A DNA stretch of 64,000 bases from positions 1-64,000 of the IMG/VR virus record IMGVR_UViG_3300020121_000439; one strand, written 5' to 3'. This stretch comes from a virus. The position numbers and the translations under genes are program-made. The notes beneath the pieces were generated by a model, which saw nothing but the letters and a program-made list of their open reading frames with translations, ran no database searches and was not told the origin of the DNA. Below, in pieces: positions 16,350-24,252 of the stretch; position 1 is the stretch's first letter; each line of letters begins with the position of its first letter.

Positions 16350-16538
16350 ATGCGTAAGTTCGCTATCGCACTCGTTGTTTTCGTCGCTCTCTCCCTCGTC
16401 CCCGTCCACGCCGGGGTCGCGAAGTTCGCGTTCAAGCACGCGGTGAAGCCCGCAGCGCACGCGGGAGTGAAAGCCGCGAAGGCATTGGGGCACGGCGCGA
16501 AGAAGTCCGCGAAGTTCGCCGCGAAGGTGATTTGGTAG
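16350..16538 (+). CDS. Secreted cationic amphipathic peptide (62 aa)
   Basis: A near-perfect SD (TTAGGAGG) precedes MRKFAIALVVFVALSLV, a Sec signal peptide with predicted cleavage after VHA, near residue 21. The mature 41-residue part is made of Ala, Lys, His, Gly and Phe (AKFAFKHAVKPAAHAGVKAA), is strongly basic and would form an amphipathic helix. It resembles cationic antimicrobial peptides and histone H1 tails. It lies between terminator and promoter, so it is expressed separately. Possible roles are envelope disruption at lysis or binding of anionic surface polymers; no family is recognised. Confidence 0.75.
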   Translation: MRKFAIALVVFVALSLVPVHAGVAKFAFKHAVKPAAHAGVKAAKALGHGAKKSAKFAAKVIW

Positions 16539-16568
16539 TTGACAATGGCACCAACATTATGATAGTGT
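16539..16568 (+). promoter_or_regulatory. Sigma70-like promoter of the HNH gene
   Basis: TTGACA (16539-16544) is followed after 18 bases by TAGTGT (16563-16568). The predicted start is next to the GTG at 16576, so the HNH gene would be leaderless. Confidence 0.5.
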
Positions 16569-16575
16569 AATTTGT

Positions 16576-16986
16576 GTGCCATACGCTTCGGCCTCTGCCC
16601 AAAAAGAGTATCAACGCCGTTGGATAGCAAATCGGCGTCGAGAATACTTTAACGGAAAAGTATGCGTAGACTGTGGCTCCTCGGATAATCTTGAGCTTGA
16701 CCATATTGACCCCGCTCAAAAAGTCGATCACAAAATATGGTCTTGGTCGGCGGATAGACGTGAGGCAGAATTAGCCAAATGCGTTGTTCGTTGCTTCTCC
16801 TGTCATCGAAAGAAAACCAACCAAGATTTTAACTGGGGAATACTCGTTCACGGAAATGTTCATCGTGGATATCGTCGTGGATGTAGATGTGACCTTTGTC
16901 GAGCTGCGAACGCTCGCTCTCAAAGAGAATACCGCCAGTTTCAGACAATTCCTTCAGTAACGGCGGATTTAAGACCCGCTCAGTGA
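16576..16986 (+). CDS. HNH homing-endonuclease-like protein
   Basis: The 136-residue protein has two Cys pairs flanking a catalytic-type core: CVDCGSSDNLELDHIDP (with the invariant DH) and CFSCHRKK, the HNH zinc fold that cuts DNA. A second Cys cluster (CRCDLCRAANARSQREY) lies at the C-terminus and may bind DNA. It has lower GC than the head genes, its own promoter and a GTG start without an SD. Its 3' end overlaps a tRNA-Leu 3' remnant, suggesting arrival as a mobile intron or homing unit. Confidence 0.85.
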   Translation: MPYASASAQKEYQRRWIANRRREYFNGKVCVDCGSSDNLELDHIDPAQKVDHKIWSWSADRREAELAKCVVRCFSCHRKKTNQDFNWGILVHGNVHRGYRRGCRCDLCRAANARSQREYRQFQTIPSVTADLRPAQ

Positions 16987-17012
16987 GAGTTCGAATCTCT
17001 CCGACCGCACCA
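16961..17012 (+). pseudogene. 3' half of a tRNA-Leu(UAA)-like gene
   Basis: The stretch has an anticodon-arm-like segment with loop TTTAAGA (anticodon TAA), a perfect T arm (GAGAG TTCGAAT CTCTC, 16985-17001) and an acceptor 3' strand ending in CGACCGCACCA, including an encoded CCA. No matching 5' strand (GCGGTCG) or D arm is found upstream, and the class II variable arm is missing, so it cannot be a working tRNA. It overlaps the end of the HNH gene. It may be an attachment-site core or a relic of an intron-split tRNA. Confidence 0.7.
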
Positions 17013-17018
17013 CTCTGT

Positions 17019-17025
17019 TACACTA
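17019..17025 (+). promoter_or_regulatory. TACACTA promoter box
   Basis: The box follows the tRNA remnant and lies 65 bases before the ATG at 17091. It carries an extended TGn just upstream (TGTTACACT), the best extended -10 match of the set. Confidence 0.5.
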
Positions 17026-17090
17026 TTATTAAGCCGCGAGGATTCTCCCGGAATCTCCCGCCGCCCCGTACCACCAAGGAGTTCTGCCAA

Positions 17091-17537
17091 ATGAGTAAAT
17101 TGGTAACGCTGCGCCTCACCGAAGACCCCGAAAAACTTACCGCCCTGCGCCTCACGAAAGGATTGAGGCAGTGGGGAGGGACGAAGGCGAAACCTTCGGG
17201 TCCCGAGCAATATATTGTGCGGATGGACGGCACCGCTTACGTGTTCGAAGCGGGCAAGGCGCTCGATCTCCCGGAGCGCATCGCGAAGTCGCTGGTGAGG
17301 AGTTCGGGCGTGTTCGCACACGGCACCGAGAAACAAACGCAATGGGGCGACACTTATATCTCTGCAATGGACTCGGATTTCGTGCCCGTGCTGGATATCC
17401 TGGACGAGTGGGAAGTGGGCACGCCGCGGCGCTCCACGATTTGTCCGTTGTGCATTACCGACCAGAAAACGGTCGAGGGGTTGCGCAAACACGTCGCGAC
17501 GTGCGGGAAAGAGCCCGCGAAGGAAGTCGCGTTGTAA
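17091..17537 (+). CDS. Protein with C-terminal zinc finger (148 aa)
   Basis: The ATG giving MSKLVTLRLTEDP follows AAGGAG about nine bases upstream. The first 110 residues look alpha/beta; the end holds CPLCITDQKTVEGLRKHVA with a closing Cys, a C2HC zinc finger. It lies between coat and endolysin genes, where head-completion proteins often occur, but nothing proves that role. Its stop overlaps the endolysin start (TAATG). Confidence 0.7.
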   Translation: MSKLVTLRLTEDPEKLTALRLTKGLRQWGGTKAKPSGPEQYIVRMDGTAYVFEAGKALDLPERIAKSLVRSSGVFAHGTEKQTQWGDTYISAMDSDFVPVLDILDEWEVGTPRRSTICPLCITDQKTVEGLRKHVATCGKEPAKEVAL

Positions 17538-18040
17538 TGGCTGATTTCAAAACAGCGTTTTTACGGACGATGGCGTTTGAGGACGATCCCACACATCCCG
17601 GGCGGGTCACGCCCGAGCCCCACGGAGGGCGCGCCAGGTTGGGCGTTAATTCGTTGGCCCACCCCGAACTGCCCGACGACTTTTGGACCAGTCCCTACGA
17701 GCACGCGCTGGAATTCGCCGAGAAATTGTTCGAACGCGATTACTGGGCGCCGCTGAAGCTCGATTCCGTCGCGTCGCAGGACGTGGCGAATAAGCTCTAC
17801 GACATCGCGGTGAACCAAGGGGCGGGTACGGCGGCGCGGATGCTCCAGAGCGCGCTCGGAGTGAAAGTGGACGGCAAAATCGGGCCGTTTACGCTCGGCG
17901 CGGCGAATTCGATCGAGAGCGGGGTGCTAGCCGAGAAGCTCAAGGCTTTAGCCGAAGCGCGTCATCGCAAACTCGCGGAAGCGAAACCCGAAGTTTACGG
18001 GCCGTGGCTCCGCGCCTGGCTCGAACGGGACGCGAAATAA
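17537..18040 (+). CDS. Endolysin, GH108-like with PG_binding_3 domain
   Basis: The 167-residue protein starts at the ATG overlapping the previous stop. Residues 10-40 (FEDDPTHPGRVTPEPHGG) correspond to the catalytic block of GH108 muramidases, with E15 as candidate catalytic acid. Residues 82-125 (VANKLYDIAVNQGAGTA, ALGVKVDGKIG) match the PG_binding_3 domain that always accompanies this family. It would cleave the peptidoglycan glycan strand at lysis. There is no signal peptide, so release needs a holin (candidates at 34290 and 35654). Confidence 0.85.
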   Translation: MADFKTAFLRTMAFEDDPTHPGRVTPEPHGGRARLGVNSLAHPELPDDFWTSPYEHALEFAEKLFERDYWAPLKLDSVASQDVANKLYDIAVNQGAGTAARMLQSALGVKVDGKIGPFTLGAANSIESGVLAEKLKALAEARHRKLAEAKPEVYGPWLRAWLERDAK

Positions 18041-18678
18041 TGCGCCCTCCCGACCACATCGTTAACTTACTAACCGCGATGGATTCGCTCCTACGCGTCC
18101 GCTGGGGCTCGTTCGTGCAGAAATGGGTTGTGGACCGTGTTGCGGTGACGCCCGTGACCGAGCTTAAATGGCTGCTGCGCCGGCGTGAACGTTATGAGCG
18201 GTGGATCCGGACGCGTGGGGAAGAGGGGAAGAAGTATGTTTCCGACCTCGCGTCGTTGAACGAGGAAATTGCGTCGATGCAGGACGTTCCAGCACGCCGG
18301 GTGATTATCACCACGTCTGTGCTCGACATGAAAGTCTATGAGGCGTTGTGTTTGGGCGACATCCGAAAGTACGGCGGTTATTCGCGCTACGCCGACGAGA
18401 TGGAGCGAGAGATGGATCGAGAGAGAGAGCGTTCACGTGCGTCCTACCTCTCCCGGGTCGAATCCGTCACCCACGAAGCGTACGGGCGCGGCGGGATACA
18501 CGATTTCATGGTATCGAAGAAGCGGGTGGGGGTGTTGGGAGAGTTGCAGCGCGGAGAGAAGACGCTGGAGCAGATTTTAGGGCTGCGGCCCGGACAGTCC
18601 GTAGTGGGCGATTCGGCGCCGGTCGAGCCCACCCGCACACGAGTCCTTGTTGATACCCACGGACGCGCCCTCCTATAA
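18040..18678 (+). CDS. Hypothetical protein (212 aa)
   Basis: The ATG overlaps the endolysin stop in a TAATG junction. The N-terminus (MDSLLRVRWGSFVQKW) and a long Arg/Glu-rich helix (DEMEREMDRERERSRASY) suggest a DNA- or virion-associated helical protein. No family is recognised. A new promoter box follows at its 3' end. Confidence 0.65.
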   Translation: MRPPDHIVNLLTAMDSLLRVRWGSFVQKWVVDRVAVTPVTELKWLLRRRERYERWIRTRGEEGKKYVSDLASLNEEIASMQDVPARRVIITTSVLDMKVYEALCLGDIRKYGGYSRYADEMEREMDRERERSRASYLSRVESVTHEAYGRGGIHDFMVSKKRVGVLGELQRGEKTLEQILGLRPGQSVVGDSAPVEPTRTRVLVDTHGRALL

Positions 18679-18682
18679 ACTA
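18676..18682 (+). promoter_or_regulatory. TAAACTA late-promoter box
   Basis: TAAACTAG overlaps the end of the 18040 gene and lies 22 bases before the ATG at 18704. A TTGATA lies about 20 bases upstream, the nearest to a -35 in the set. Confidence 0.5.
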
Positions 18683-18703
18683 GATTTACAGGAGCGTTTC
18701 GCG

Positions 18704-19420
18704 ATGTCCGTTTCATACGCCCAAATCCTCTCCGATGTGCAAGCCCGCATGGGAGGTCGCGCCAATGCCTCCACGCCGTCACAGTACAACTCCGCAATTA
18801 ACGAGGGCGTGGCGGAAGTGTGGAAGGCGCTGGTGGCGACGGCGGACGATTTCTTTCTCCAGAGCACCACGACCACCGCTTCACAACTTAACACGTTCGT
18901 CGCGTTGAACACGACCACGCGCGAATACGCGCTGCCGGGAGATTGTTTACGGCCGCGTTTTATCGAAGTTCTCACTGCGGGCTACGAACGCGTTCAGTTT
19001 CTCTATCGCAAGATTAACCACCCCGAGTTTATCGAACAGCGGAACGACGCGACTGCGAACGGCCCGGGGAGCACCTCGGCGTTCTCAAATTCGTTCCTCC
19101 CCGCTTATTTTTACACGATCGGCGGGAAGGGAACGTTTATTCTCGCGAAATACCCTGAGGTCGCGTTTACGCTCAAAATCTGGTACGTGCGTGCCCTACC
19201 ACTGTTGCAATCCGGCGGTTCGCTGGACGAAATGGTCGCGCCGTTCACCAACGACATCACGACGTTCGCCGTGAAGCGATTGCAGTCAATAAACGACCCA
19301 ACCGCGTTTGCAATGTGGGCGGAGGCGTGGCGTTCTGGAATTGTGGGAACAATCCAGGCAATCGGTCCTCGCTCTGAAACTAATCCCGTCACCGCGATCG
19401 ACGCCTCGTACATGGATTAA
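18704..19420 (+). CDS. Head-tail adaptor protein
   Basis: The start MSVSYAQILSDVQARM follows AGGAG eight bases upstream. The 238-residue protein resembles tail-tube/adaptor A-type proteins of podoviruses: an N-terminal helical region (YNSAINEGVAEVWKAL) that docks on the portal, then a beta-rich region (YALPGDCLRPRFIEVL). Its position before the large beta-rich tail protein at 19996 supports this. An HNH gene is inserted between the two. Confidence 0.7.
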   Translation: MSVSYAQILSDVQARMGGRANASTPSQYNSAINEGVAEVWKALVATADDFFLQSTTTTASQLNTFVALNTTTREYALPGDCLRPRFIEVLTAGYERVQFLYRKINHPEFIEQRNDATANGPGSTSAFSNSFLPAYFYTIGGKGTFILAKYPEVAFTLKIWYVRALPLLQSGGSLDEMVAPFTNDITTFAVKRLQSINDPTAFAMWAEAWRSGIVGTIQAIGPRSETNPVTAIDASYMD

Positions 19421-19426
19421 TGCGAA

Positions 19427-19993
19427 ATGATTACACAAGAATTCTGTCGGCGTGGCCATTTAAGAACTCAAGAAAATACGTACGCCTATGTTTGGCAAGG
19501 TCAAAAGAAACGCGCTTGTAAGATTTGCCGTTACGAATATGCCCAAAAACAAAACGTTTCTGATCCGAAACAGCTAAAGGCTCGTCGAGAATATCAAAAA
19601 ACATGGCGCGAAAAGAATCGTGCTTCGGACAGAGCGTCTAAGGATAAGTATAAAACGAAGAACGCAGCTCAAGTGCGAAGACAAGCTATCCTTTATGCCC
19701 GTGAACGCAATGCTCGCTTACGCCAACACATTTTAAATCTCTACGGTAGAAAATGTGCCCGTTGTAACTTTAGTGATGAGCGGGCTTTACAGCTTGACCA
19801 CAAAAAGGGGTTCGCTAAAAAATACGAATTCAACGGCAAAAAATACCCTTATCGGGGGGTCATTCTTTATTCGCGAATTCTTCTAGGAGAACTGCCGCAA
19901 GATGACTTTCAACTCCTCTGCGCTAATTGCAACTGGATTAAGCGACATGAGAATGGTGAATTTCATAAACGTTTACCCGATGGAGCGTTTTAA
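19427..19993 (+). CDS. HNH endonuclease between tail genes
   Basis: The 188-residue protein has an N-terminal CKICRYEYAQ knuckle and a C-terminal HNH domain: CARCNFSDERALQLDHKKG, then LLCANCNWIKRHENGE, with the catalytic His in LDH and the final Asn/His pair. It is Lys-rich, with lower GC than its neighbours, and fits tightly in a 575-base gap between adaptor and tail genes, typical of a free-standing homing endonuclease. It would cut intron- or insertion-free alleles of the neighbouring sequence. Confidence 0.88.
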   Translation: MITQEFCRRGHLRTQENTYAYVWQGQKKRACKICRYEYAQKQNVSDPKQLKARREYQKTWREKNRASDRASKDKYKTKNAAQVRRQAILYARERNARLRQHILNLYGRKCARCNFSDERALQLDHKKGFAKKYEFNGKKYPYRGVILYSRILLGELPQDDFQLLCANCNWIKRHENGEFHKRLPDGAF

Positions 19994-19995
19994 AA

Positions 19996-22173
19996 ATGGG
20001 TAAATTAAACTCTACCAAAGATTCAGAAAGTTACATCTTCAATCTTTGCGGCTCAGAAGAAACCCTCGCTGGGCAGGATGCTCAGTCACCAAATACGGCT
20101 CGACGTGTGCTTTCTTTTGTGCCTTCAATCTCTGGTGAGCTTGCGCGAGAGTCTGGTCAAGCGAAATATTTAGCAACTCAAATCGGCGCACCTTCAAAAG
20201 TCGGTGCTTTAGCGCAATACGATTGGAATGACACGTCCGGTGTCCGGCACTCGGATCGTTTCGCGGCAACATCAACACAACTCTACCGGGAAGTTGGTGG
20301 AGCATGGATACTCCAGTCAATTATGAACCCCGCGATGGGATTGGTTACGACCACTCCGTTCACGGATTATCCGCAGTTCATTGTGTTGAACAACCTTTTG
20401 CATTTTTGCGACGGCGTGACCAACTGGATCTACGACGGCCCCAACGCGACCTTTGTAGTCGAGGGCTTCCCGATTCCCACGAACAAACCCGGGATTGATA
20501 CGGGCACGGCGGGCACGCTCACCACGACGGTCGGACGTTATTATTGGTACACGCTAGCGGACGAGACCGCTGGTCGCGTTCACGAATCCTCGACTTCACC
20601 GATCTCCGACACCACGGGCATCATCGTCAACAAAGAAGTCAAGGTGAGTGTGACGGCGGGAACCGCGTCGAGCACTCTCGGCGACACCCACGTTACGACG
20701 ACGAGTATTTTCACCGCGGCGATGGTCGGGCAGTATCTTTACATTAACGGGACGTTCATCGGTGTGTTCGCGTCGATCACGAACGCGACGAACGCGGTCT
20801 TGGCGGCGGGCGCGTTGGCGACCACGGTGGGTGGTGGGTACTTGGTCGTGCCGCCTCGAACCACGCACATTCATTTTTACGGTTCGGAGACCGAGGGCTC
20901 GAAACTCGGGAAGTTTCTCGGGCACATCGCCGTTACCGCGAACCCGCCCGTTTACATCGACCAGGCGACGTTTATCACGGATCCCACGTCCACAATTCAG
21001 AACGTCGATCGCCCAATCCGCAACGACCCACCGTTCGGCTCCCGTATTGTCGAGGTTCACAAATCGCGAATCTTCCGCCGGCAGGAGACGAAGCCAGCGT
21101 TCGTGGGGTTCTCCGCGAACGAAGAGGTGTCGAGCGGGAACGGGAACGGGTCGCCCCAGGAATCGAATCCTGGTCAGGCGGGCGCCGCCACACTAAGCGA
21201 CATCGTGGACGTGTTCGCGTATCCGCAGGAGGCGAATCGTATTCGGGCACTAAAATCCCACGCCGACGCGTTGTGGATGGGAACGGAGTCCGGGATTATT
21301 CCGCTTTACGGTAATTCCATTGATGATTTCGGAATAATGCAGGTCGTCACGATTGACGGCGGGGTGATTTCGCGCTGGGGCATGGCGTCAACGTCACACG
21401 GGTTGGTGATTTTTGGGTACGATAAATTGCTGAAGAACTACCCGCCGATTTCGCCGATTTACGGAAATATCACACCACAAGATTTTAACGTGACGGACCA
21501 GCTCGTCGAGATCGGCCGGCCGATGCGGACGAAGTTCCTCACGATTCTCGCGTCGGATATTGATAACGTGCGGATTTTGCCGTACAAATACAACTCGCGG
21601 GATTGGTTGGTCGTGTGTTACCAGGACACCTCTAACGTCTACCACACCTACGTCTACGACTGGCCGACGAAGAGTTGGTGGGAATCGCAGCGGGGGTTTG
21701 TGAGTGTGGCGGTGTTTGAGCCCACGGCGGGGAACAAAATTCTCGTGGGCGGCGGAACGGACGGCTTCGTCTACGTGATGGACGATGTAAGCGGGACGTA
21801 CGTGAACGCGACGTTACCAGCGGCGACGTTCCGCACGGCGCTCATCAACTTCAACCGCCCCGACATCATGCACGTACCGGATTATATCGAGTACGAGACC
21901 TCGACCGCCGCGCTCGCGAACGACGTTACGATAAATTTCTACCTCGACCCACAGAACGCGGATTCGCCCGGGACGCCGTTTGGGCCGATGAACGCGGCGT
22001 TGGTGCCGGATTCCGCCTCCCGCTACCGCGCGTACTTCGCCGCGACGGACGGCGTGGTGGGGGTAACGTGCAAGAGATTGATGGTAGAGATTCTGGTGGC
22101 GGCGAGTACGAACGCCGGTTCGCTCCGGGGAATAATGCTGAAATCCGATCCCGCGAGCGAAACGATAAAATAA
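19996..22173 (+). CDS. Large beta-rich tail protein
   Basis: The 725-residue protein starts two bases after the HNH stop with a weak upstream SD. It is Thr/Val/Asp-rich and almost wholly beta, with repeated strand motifs and YDGPNATFVV, as in nozzle or tail tubular B proteins of podoviruses that close the tail tube. Position after an adaptor supports this; no enzymatic motif is seen. Its stop lies ten bases from the convergent PAPS-reductase-like gene. Confidence 0.72.
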   Translation: MGKLNSTKDSESYIFNLCGSEETLAGQDAQSPNTARRVLSFVPSISGELARESGQAKYLATQIGAPSKVGALAQYDWNDTSGVRHSDRFAATSTQLYREVGGAWILQSIMNPAMGLVTTTPFTDYPQFIVLNNLLHFCDGVTNWIYDGPNATFVVEGFPIPTNKPGIDTGTAGTLTTTVGRYYWYTLADETAGRVHESSTSPISDTTGIIVNKEVKVSVTAGTASSTLGDTHVTTTSIFTAAMVGQYLYINGTFIGVFASITNATNAVLAAGALATTVGGGYLVVPPRTTHIHFYGSETEGSKLGKFLGHIAVTANPPVYIDQATFITDPTSTIQNVDRPIRNDPPFGSRIVEVHKSRIFRRQETKPAFVGFSANEEVSSGNGNGSPQESNPGQAGAATLSDIVDVFAYPQEANRIRALKSHADALWMGTESGIIPLYGNSIDDFGIMQVVTIDGGVISRWGMASTSHGLVIFGYDKLLKNYPPISPIYGNITPQDFNVTDQLVEIGRPMRTKFLTILASDIDNVRILPYKYNSRDWLVVCYQDTSNVYHTYVYDWPTKSWWESQRGFVSVAVFEPTAGNKILVGGGTDGFVYVMDDVSGTYVNATLPAATFRTALINFNRPDIMHVPDYIEYETSTAALANDVTINFYLDPQNADSPGTPFGPMNAALVPDSASRYRAYFAATDGVVGVTCKRLMVEILVAASTNAGSLRGIMLKSDPASETIK

Positions 22174-22182
22174 GGGTTTCCG

Positions 22183-23001
22183 TTAAACTCCACACATTCC
22201 TTCACACTCGTTTCCAAATTTATTCACGTGATCTTCTTGGGGATCAAATTGAACTTGATCGATTGGTAATAAAGATTCGTGCAGAAATGGGATGCCTTCT
22301 GTTACTTCGTCGCTTTTAGTTAAGCGTTGATATTCTTGCTCCCACGCAGCCACTTTGGCGAACTCTTCTGGTTCTTCGGTTTTGAACTGAAGCCACATCG
22401 CATCGCTGTGATACGGACAGCGTTTGCAAGCGGATTTTGGTGGTTCGGGGAAGCCCTTCGCTCGCATCCACGCGTAACAATCATCCCGACTCATCCCTTT
22501 ATCAATCAGTGGCCAACTATTGACAATCCAAGGCACAACGGAATCTTTCATACGGTGTGCTTCATCTTTGGATATGCCCATCCAACAATTTACAAGAACC
22601 GGAGATTTCGCGGGAATTCGTTTCAGGCCCAGCAGCTTTCGAATTTCTCTCCGAACCACGACGATCTTAAAATCCATCGTGCATTTCCGTGGCATCATAC
22701 CTTTTCCACCGTCGGGTTTGAGAAGAAACACGGGGATTAGATTCTTGGTGTAGAGTCGTCCGGTCTTTTGACTCCGCCGCTGTTGAAGAGTGATCTGCAT
22801 GAGATCACCAGCGGTTGCTTCAATTACAGGGTAGGGTAGTTGTGTTTTGAGCCATGCCAACCATCTATACACCTTTTCGGGCTCGTCTTGGGTGTCGCCA
22901 AATATCGCCGCGTCGGGCATTGGCGTGATTTCACCGCACGCAGCCATGAGCGCGAGGGTGCTGGATTGAACTCCGGCTCCAAGACTGATTATATTTTTCA
23001 T
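22183..23001 (-). CDS. PAPS-reductase-family (PP-loop ATPase) protein
   Basis: The start MKNIISLGAGVQSSTL is preferred to an upstream TTG because a 15-base palindrome lies between them. The N-terminal SLGAGVQSS is the PP-loop (SxGxxSS) that activates ATP. FGDTQDEPEKVYRW and MPRKCTMDFK are the other family blocks, and a C-terminal SACKRCPYHS may bind a metal or cluster. Such enzymes occur in many phages and may act in sulphur or base modification rather than sulphate assimilation. It is antisense to the late genes. Confidence 0.85.
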   Translation of the reverse strand: MKNIISLGAGVQSSTLALMAACGEITPMPDAAIFGDTQDEPEKVYRWLAWLKTQLPYPVIEATAGDLMQITLQQRRSQKTGRLYTKNLIPVFLLKPDGGKGMMPRKCTMDFKIVVVRREIRKLLGLKRIPAKSPVLVNCWMGISKDEAHRMKDSVVPWIVNSWPLIDKGMSRDDCYAWMRAKGFPEPPKSACKRCPYHSDAMWLQFKTEEPEEFAKVAAWEQEYQRLTKSDEVTEGIPFLHESLLPIDQVQFDPQEDHVNKFGNECEGMCGV

Positions 23002-23043
23002 TTGGGTCGGAAGAGTACGGCTTGAGCCTTTCCAAGAAAATCG

Positions 23044-23058
23044 ACTGTTCTGAACAGT
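23044..23058. promoter_or_regulatory. 15-bp perfect palindrome upstream of the PAPS-like gene
   Basis: ACTGTTCTGAACAGT is a perfect inverted repeat with a single central base, 43 bases upstream of the chosen start. It resembles a dimeric repressor operator. It is not a match to the E. coli LexA box because the spacing is shorter. Confidence 0.5.
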
Positions 23059-23081
23059 TGCCAATGTTCTTTCTTCGCGGC

Positions 23082-23189
23082 TCAGAAAGGCACGTCAATT
23101 AGGTTGACGGTTTGCCACTCGAAATCTTCAATTTTCAACGATCCGCATTTGTCAGCGGCCATTCCACACAGAGGACAGTATGTTTCCAT
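23082..23189 (-). CDS. Possible zinc microprotein (35 aa)
   Basis: A 35-codon frame starts METYCPLCGMAADKC, a CxxC knuckle like many small proteins of this phage. No SD precedes it, so the call is weak. If real it would be transcribed with the PAPS-like gene downstream. Confidence 0.35.
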   Translation of the reverse strand: METYCPLCGMAADKCGSLKIEDFEWQTVNLIDVPF

Positions 23190-23212
23190 ATTTTGAGAGA
23201 GTACCATGCGCG

Positions 23213-23219
23213 TAAACTA
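23213..23219 (+). promoter_or_regulatory. TAAACTA late-promoter box
   Basis: TAAACTA lies 21 bases before the ATG of the small plus-strand gene at 23241, immediately behind the antisense PAPS-like cassette. Confidence 0.5.
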
Positions 23220-23240
23220 AAGTCAAGGAGTCCGTCCGCA

Positions 23241-23411
23241 ATGGCCGTCGTCACCACCATACGTTTTTCGGATTTCGTGATCCTCTCGCAGCGACCGCTC
23301 GAATGGGCCGAGATCGAGGGCGTGCTCTACGCGACGGACGGGGTTAAGACGTGGGAGTTGAGGCAGGTCGCGGAGAACACGAATTTCAGTGGGTCGAAGG
23401 GGACGGCGTAG
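23241..23411 (+). CDS. Small virion-region protein (56 aa)
   Basis: The ATG giving MAVVTTIRFSDFVIL follows AAGGAG about nine bases upstream and a TAAACTA box. The 56-residue protein is beta-rich (EIEGVLYATDGVKTWELRQV). It belongs to the late series but is isolated between antisense genes. No family is recognised. Confidence 0.6.
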   Translation: MAVVTTIRFSDFVILSQRPLEWAEIEGVLYATDGVKTWELRQVAENTNFSGSKGTA

Positions 23412-23655
23412 GAATGTTCAAGTTTTCCAAATCCCAGATTTCAATGACAACCGCATCGTAAGCGCCAATTCTAGCTGGATACCCTAACGCCACTAACTCA
23501 GCACAAACCTTTATCGCTTTAGTTTTTAACCTTTCGTGACGTTCCTCTGCTTTACGCGTACGTTCTTGCTCTGCGGCTTTTGCTGTCGGGTCGCACGGGC
23601 GTCCGAGATGAAAGTCCGACGCGCCGCAATCTGTGCAATACTCGTGATTTCCCAT
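23386..23655 (-). CDS. Zinc-finger protein on the opposite strand (89 aa)
   Basis: The protein starts MGNHEYCTDCGASDFHLGRP with a CxxCG and a second Cys-containing knuckle (PCDP), followed by a charged helix. It converges with the 23241 gene, overlapping its end by 26 bases. It may be a small regulator or accessory protein. The function is not recognised. Confidence 0.55.
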   Translation of the reverse strand: MGNHEYCTDCGASDFHLGRPCDPTAKAAEQERTRKAEERHERLKTKAIKVCAELVALGYPARIGAYDAVVIEIWDLENLNIPTPSPSTH

Positions 23656-23675
23656 GCCCCCACTCTACCACAATA

Positions 23676-23682
23676 TAAACTA
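23676..23682 (+). promoter_or_regulatory. TAAACTA box with no gene directly behind it
   Basis: TAAACTAG occurs between the zinc-finger gene and the antisense methyltransferase. The next plus-strand gene begins 570 bases later behind its own copy. The box seems to have been separated from its gene by insertion of the methyltransferase cassette. A 22-codon frame follows but has no SD. Confidence 0.4.
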
Positions 23683-23732
23683 GATGTACAGCGCGAAAAC
23701 GGACATTTTAGCGGACATTGTGTCCGGGATAC

Positions 23733-24218
23733 TCACACGTTCGGACGCATAAACACGAGCCAGTGCGTTTTCGCGGTCTTCCCGCACCGCTGCCCGAATA
23801 ACGGCTTCTCCGGCGTGAGCGCGAGAATTTGCGAAACCGGAATCTCGTGTTCGTTCCATTTGAATACGAGCGTTCCATTGGGCTGGAGAACGCGAAAGCA
23901 CTCAACAAATCCCTTCCGCAACATCTCCCGCCACTCGCCCGTCAACTTGCCATATTTCTTCGCTTGCCAACCATTCGGACCGTTTCGCGTCAGATGCGGC
24001 GGGTCGAAAACGACGAGATAGAATGTGGCGTCGGCGAACGGGATTTGCGTGAAATCGGCGAGGATATCGGGCTTTATTTCGAGGTAACGCCGACCGCCCG
24101 CGCTGGAGTTGTCGGGCAGCGAGTGGGATTCAGCGCGATTGTCCATAAATATCGCGCGGTCGTCCGTTCTATCAAACCAAAACATCCGTGACCCGCAACA
24201 CGCGTCCAGAACGTCCAT
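23733..24218 (-). CDS. SAM-dependent methyltransferase-like protein
   Basis: The start MDVLDACCGSRMFWFD opens directly with motif I of class I methyltransferases (DACCGS). FYLVVFDPPHLTRNG supplies a DPPH motif at the place of DPPY in N6-adenine enzymes, and CFRVLQPNGTLVFKW is the typical later strand. At 161 residues it is short and lacks a target-recognition domain, so either DNA or a small molecule may be the substrate. It is antisense to the late genes and inserted between two promoter boxes. Confidence 0.75.
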   Translation of the reverse strand: MDVLDACCGSRMFWFDRTDDRAIFMDNRAESHSLPDNSSAGGRRYLEIKPDILADFTQIPFADATFYLVVFDPPHLTRNGPNGWQAKKYGKLTGEWREMLRKGFVECFRVLQPNGTLVFKWNEHEIPVSQILALTPEKPLFGQRCGKTAKTHWLVFMRPNV

Positions 24219-24228
24219 TTCGACAGGA

Positions 24229-24235
24229 TAAACTA
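24229..24235 (+). promoter_or_regulatory. TAAACTA box, within the palindrome TAAACTAGTTTA
   Basis: The box lies 18 bases before the ATG at 24253. Its context is a perfect 12-base palindrome, so the element reads the same on both strands and could also fire toward the methyltransferase gene. Confidence 0.45.
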
Positions 24236-24252
24236 GTTTATGAGGAGTGTCA

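Noticed and set aside
16961-17012. A functional tRNA-Leu gene
   Set aside because: No 5' acceptor strand or D arm and no class II variable arm are present.
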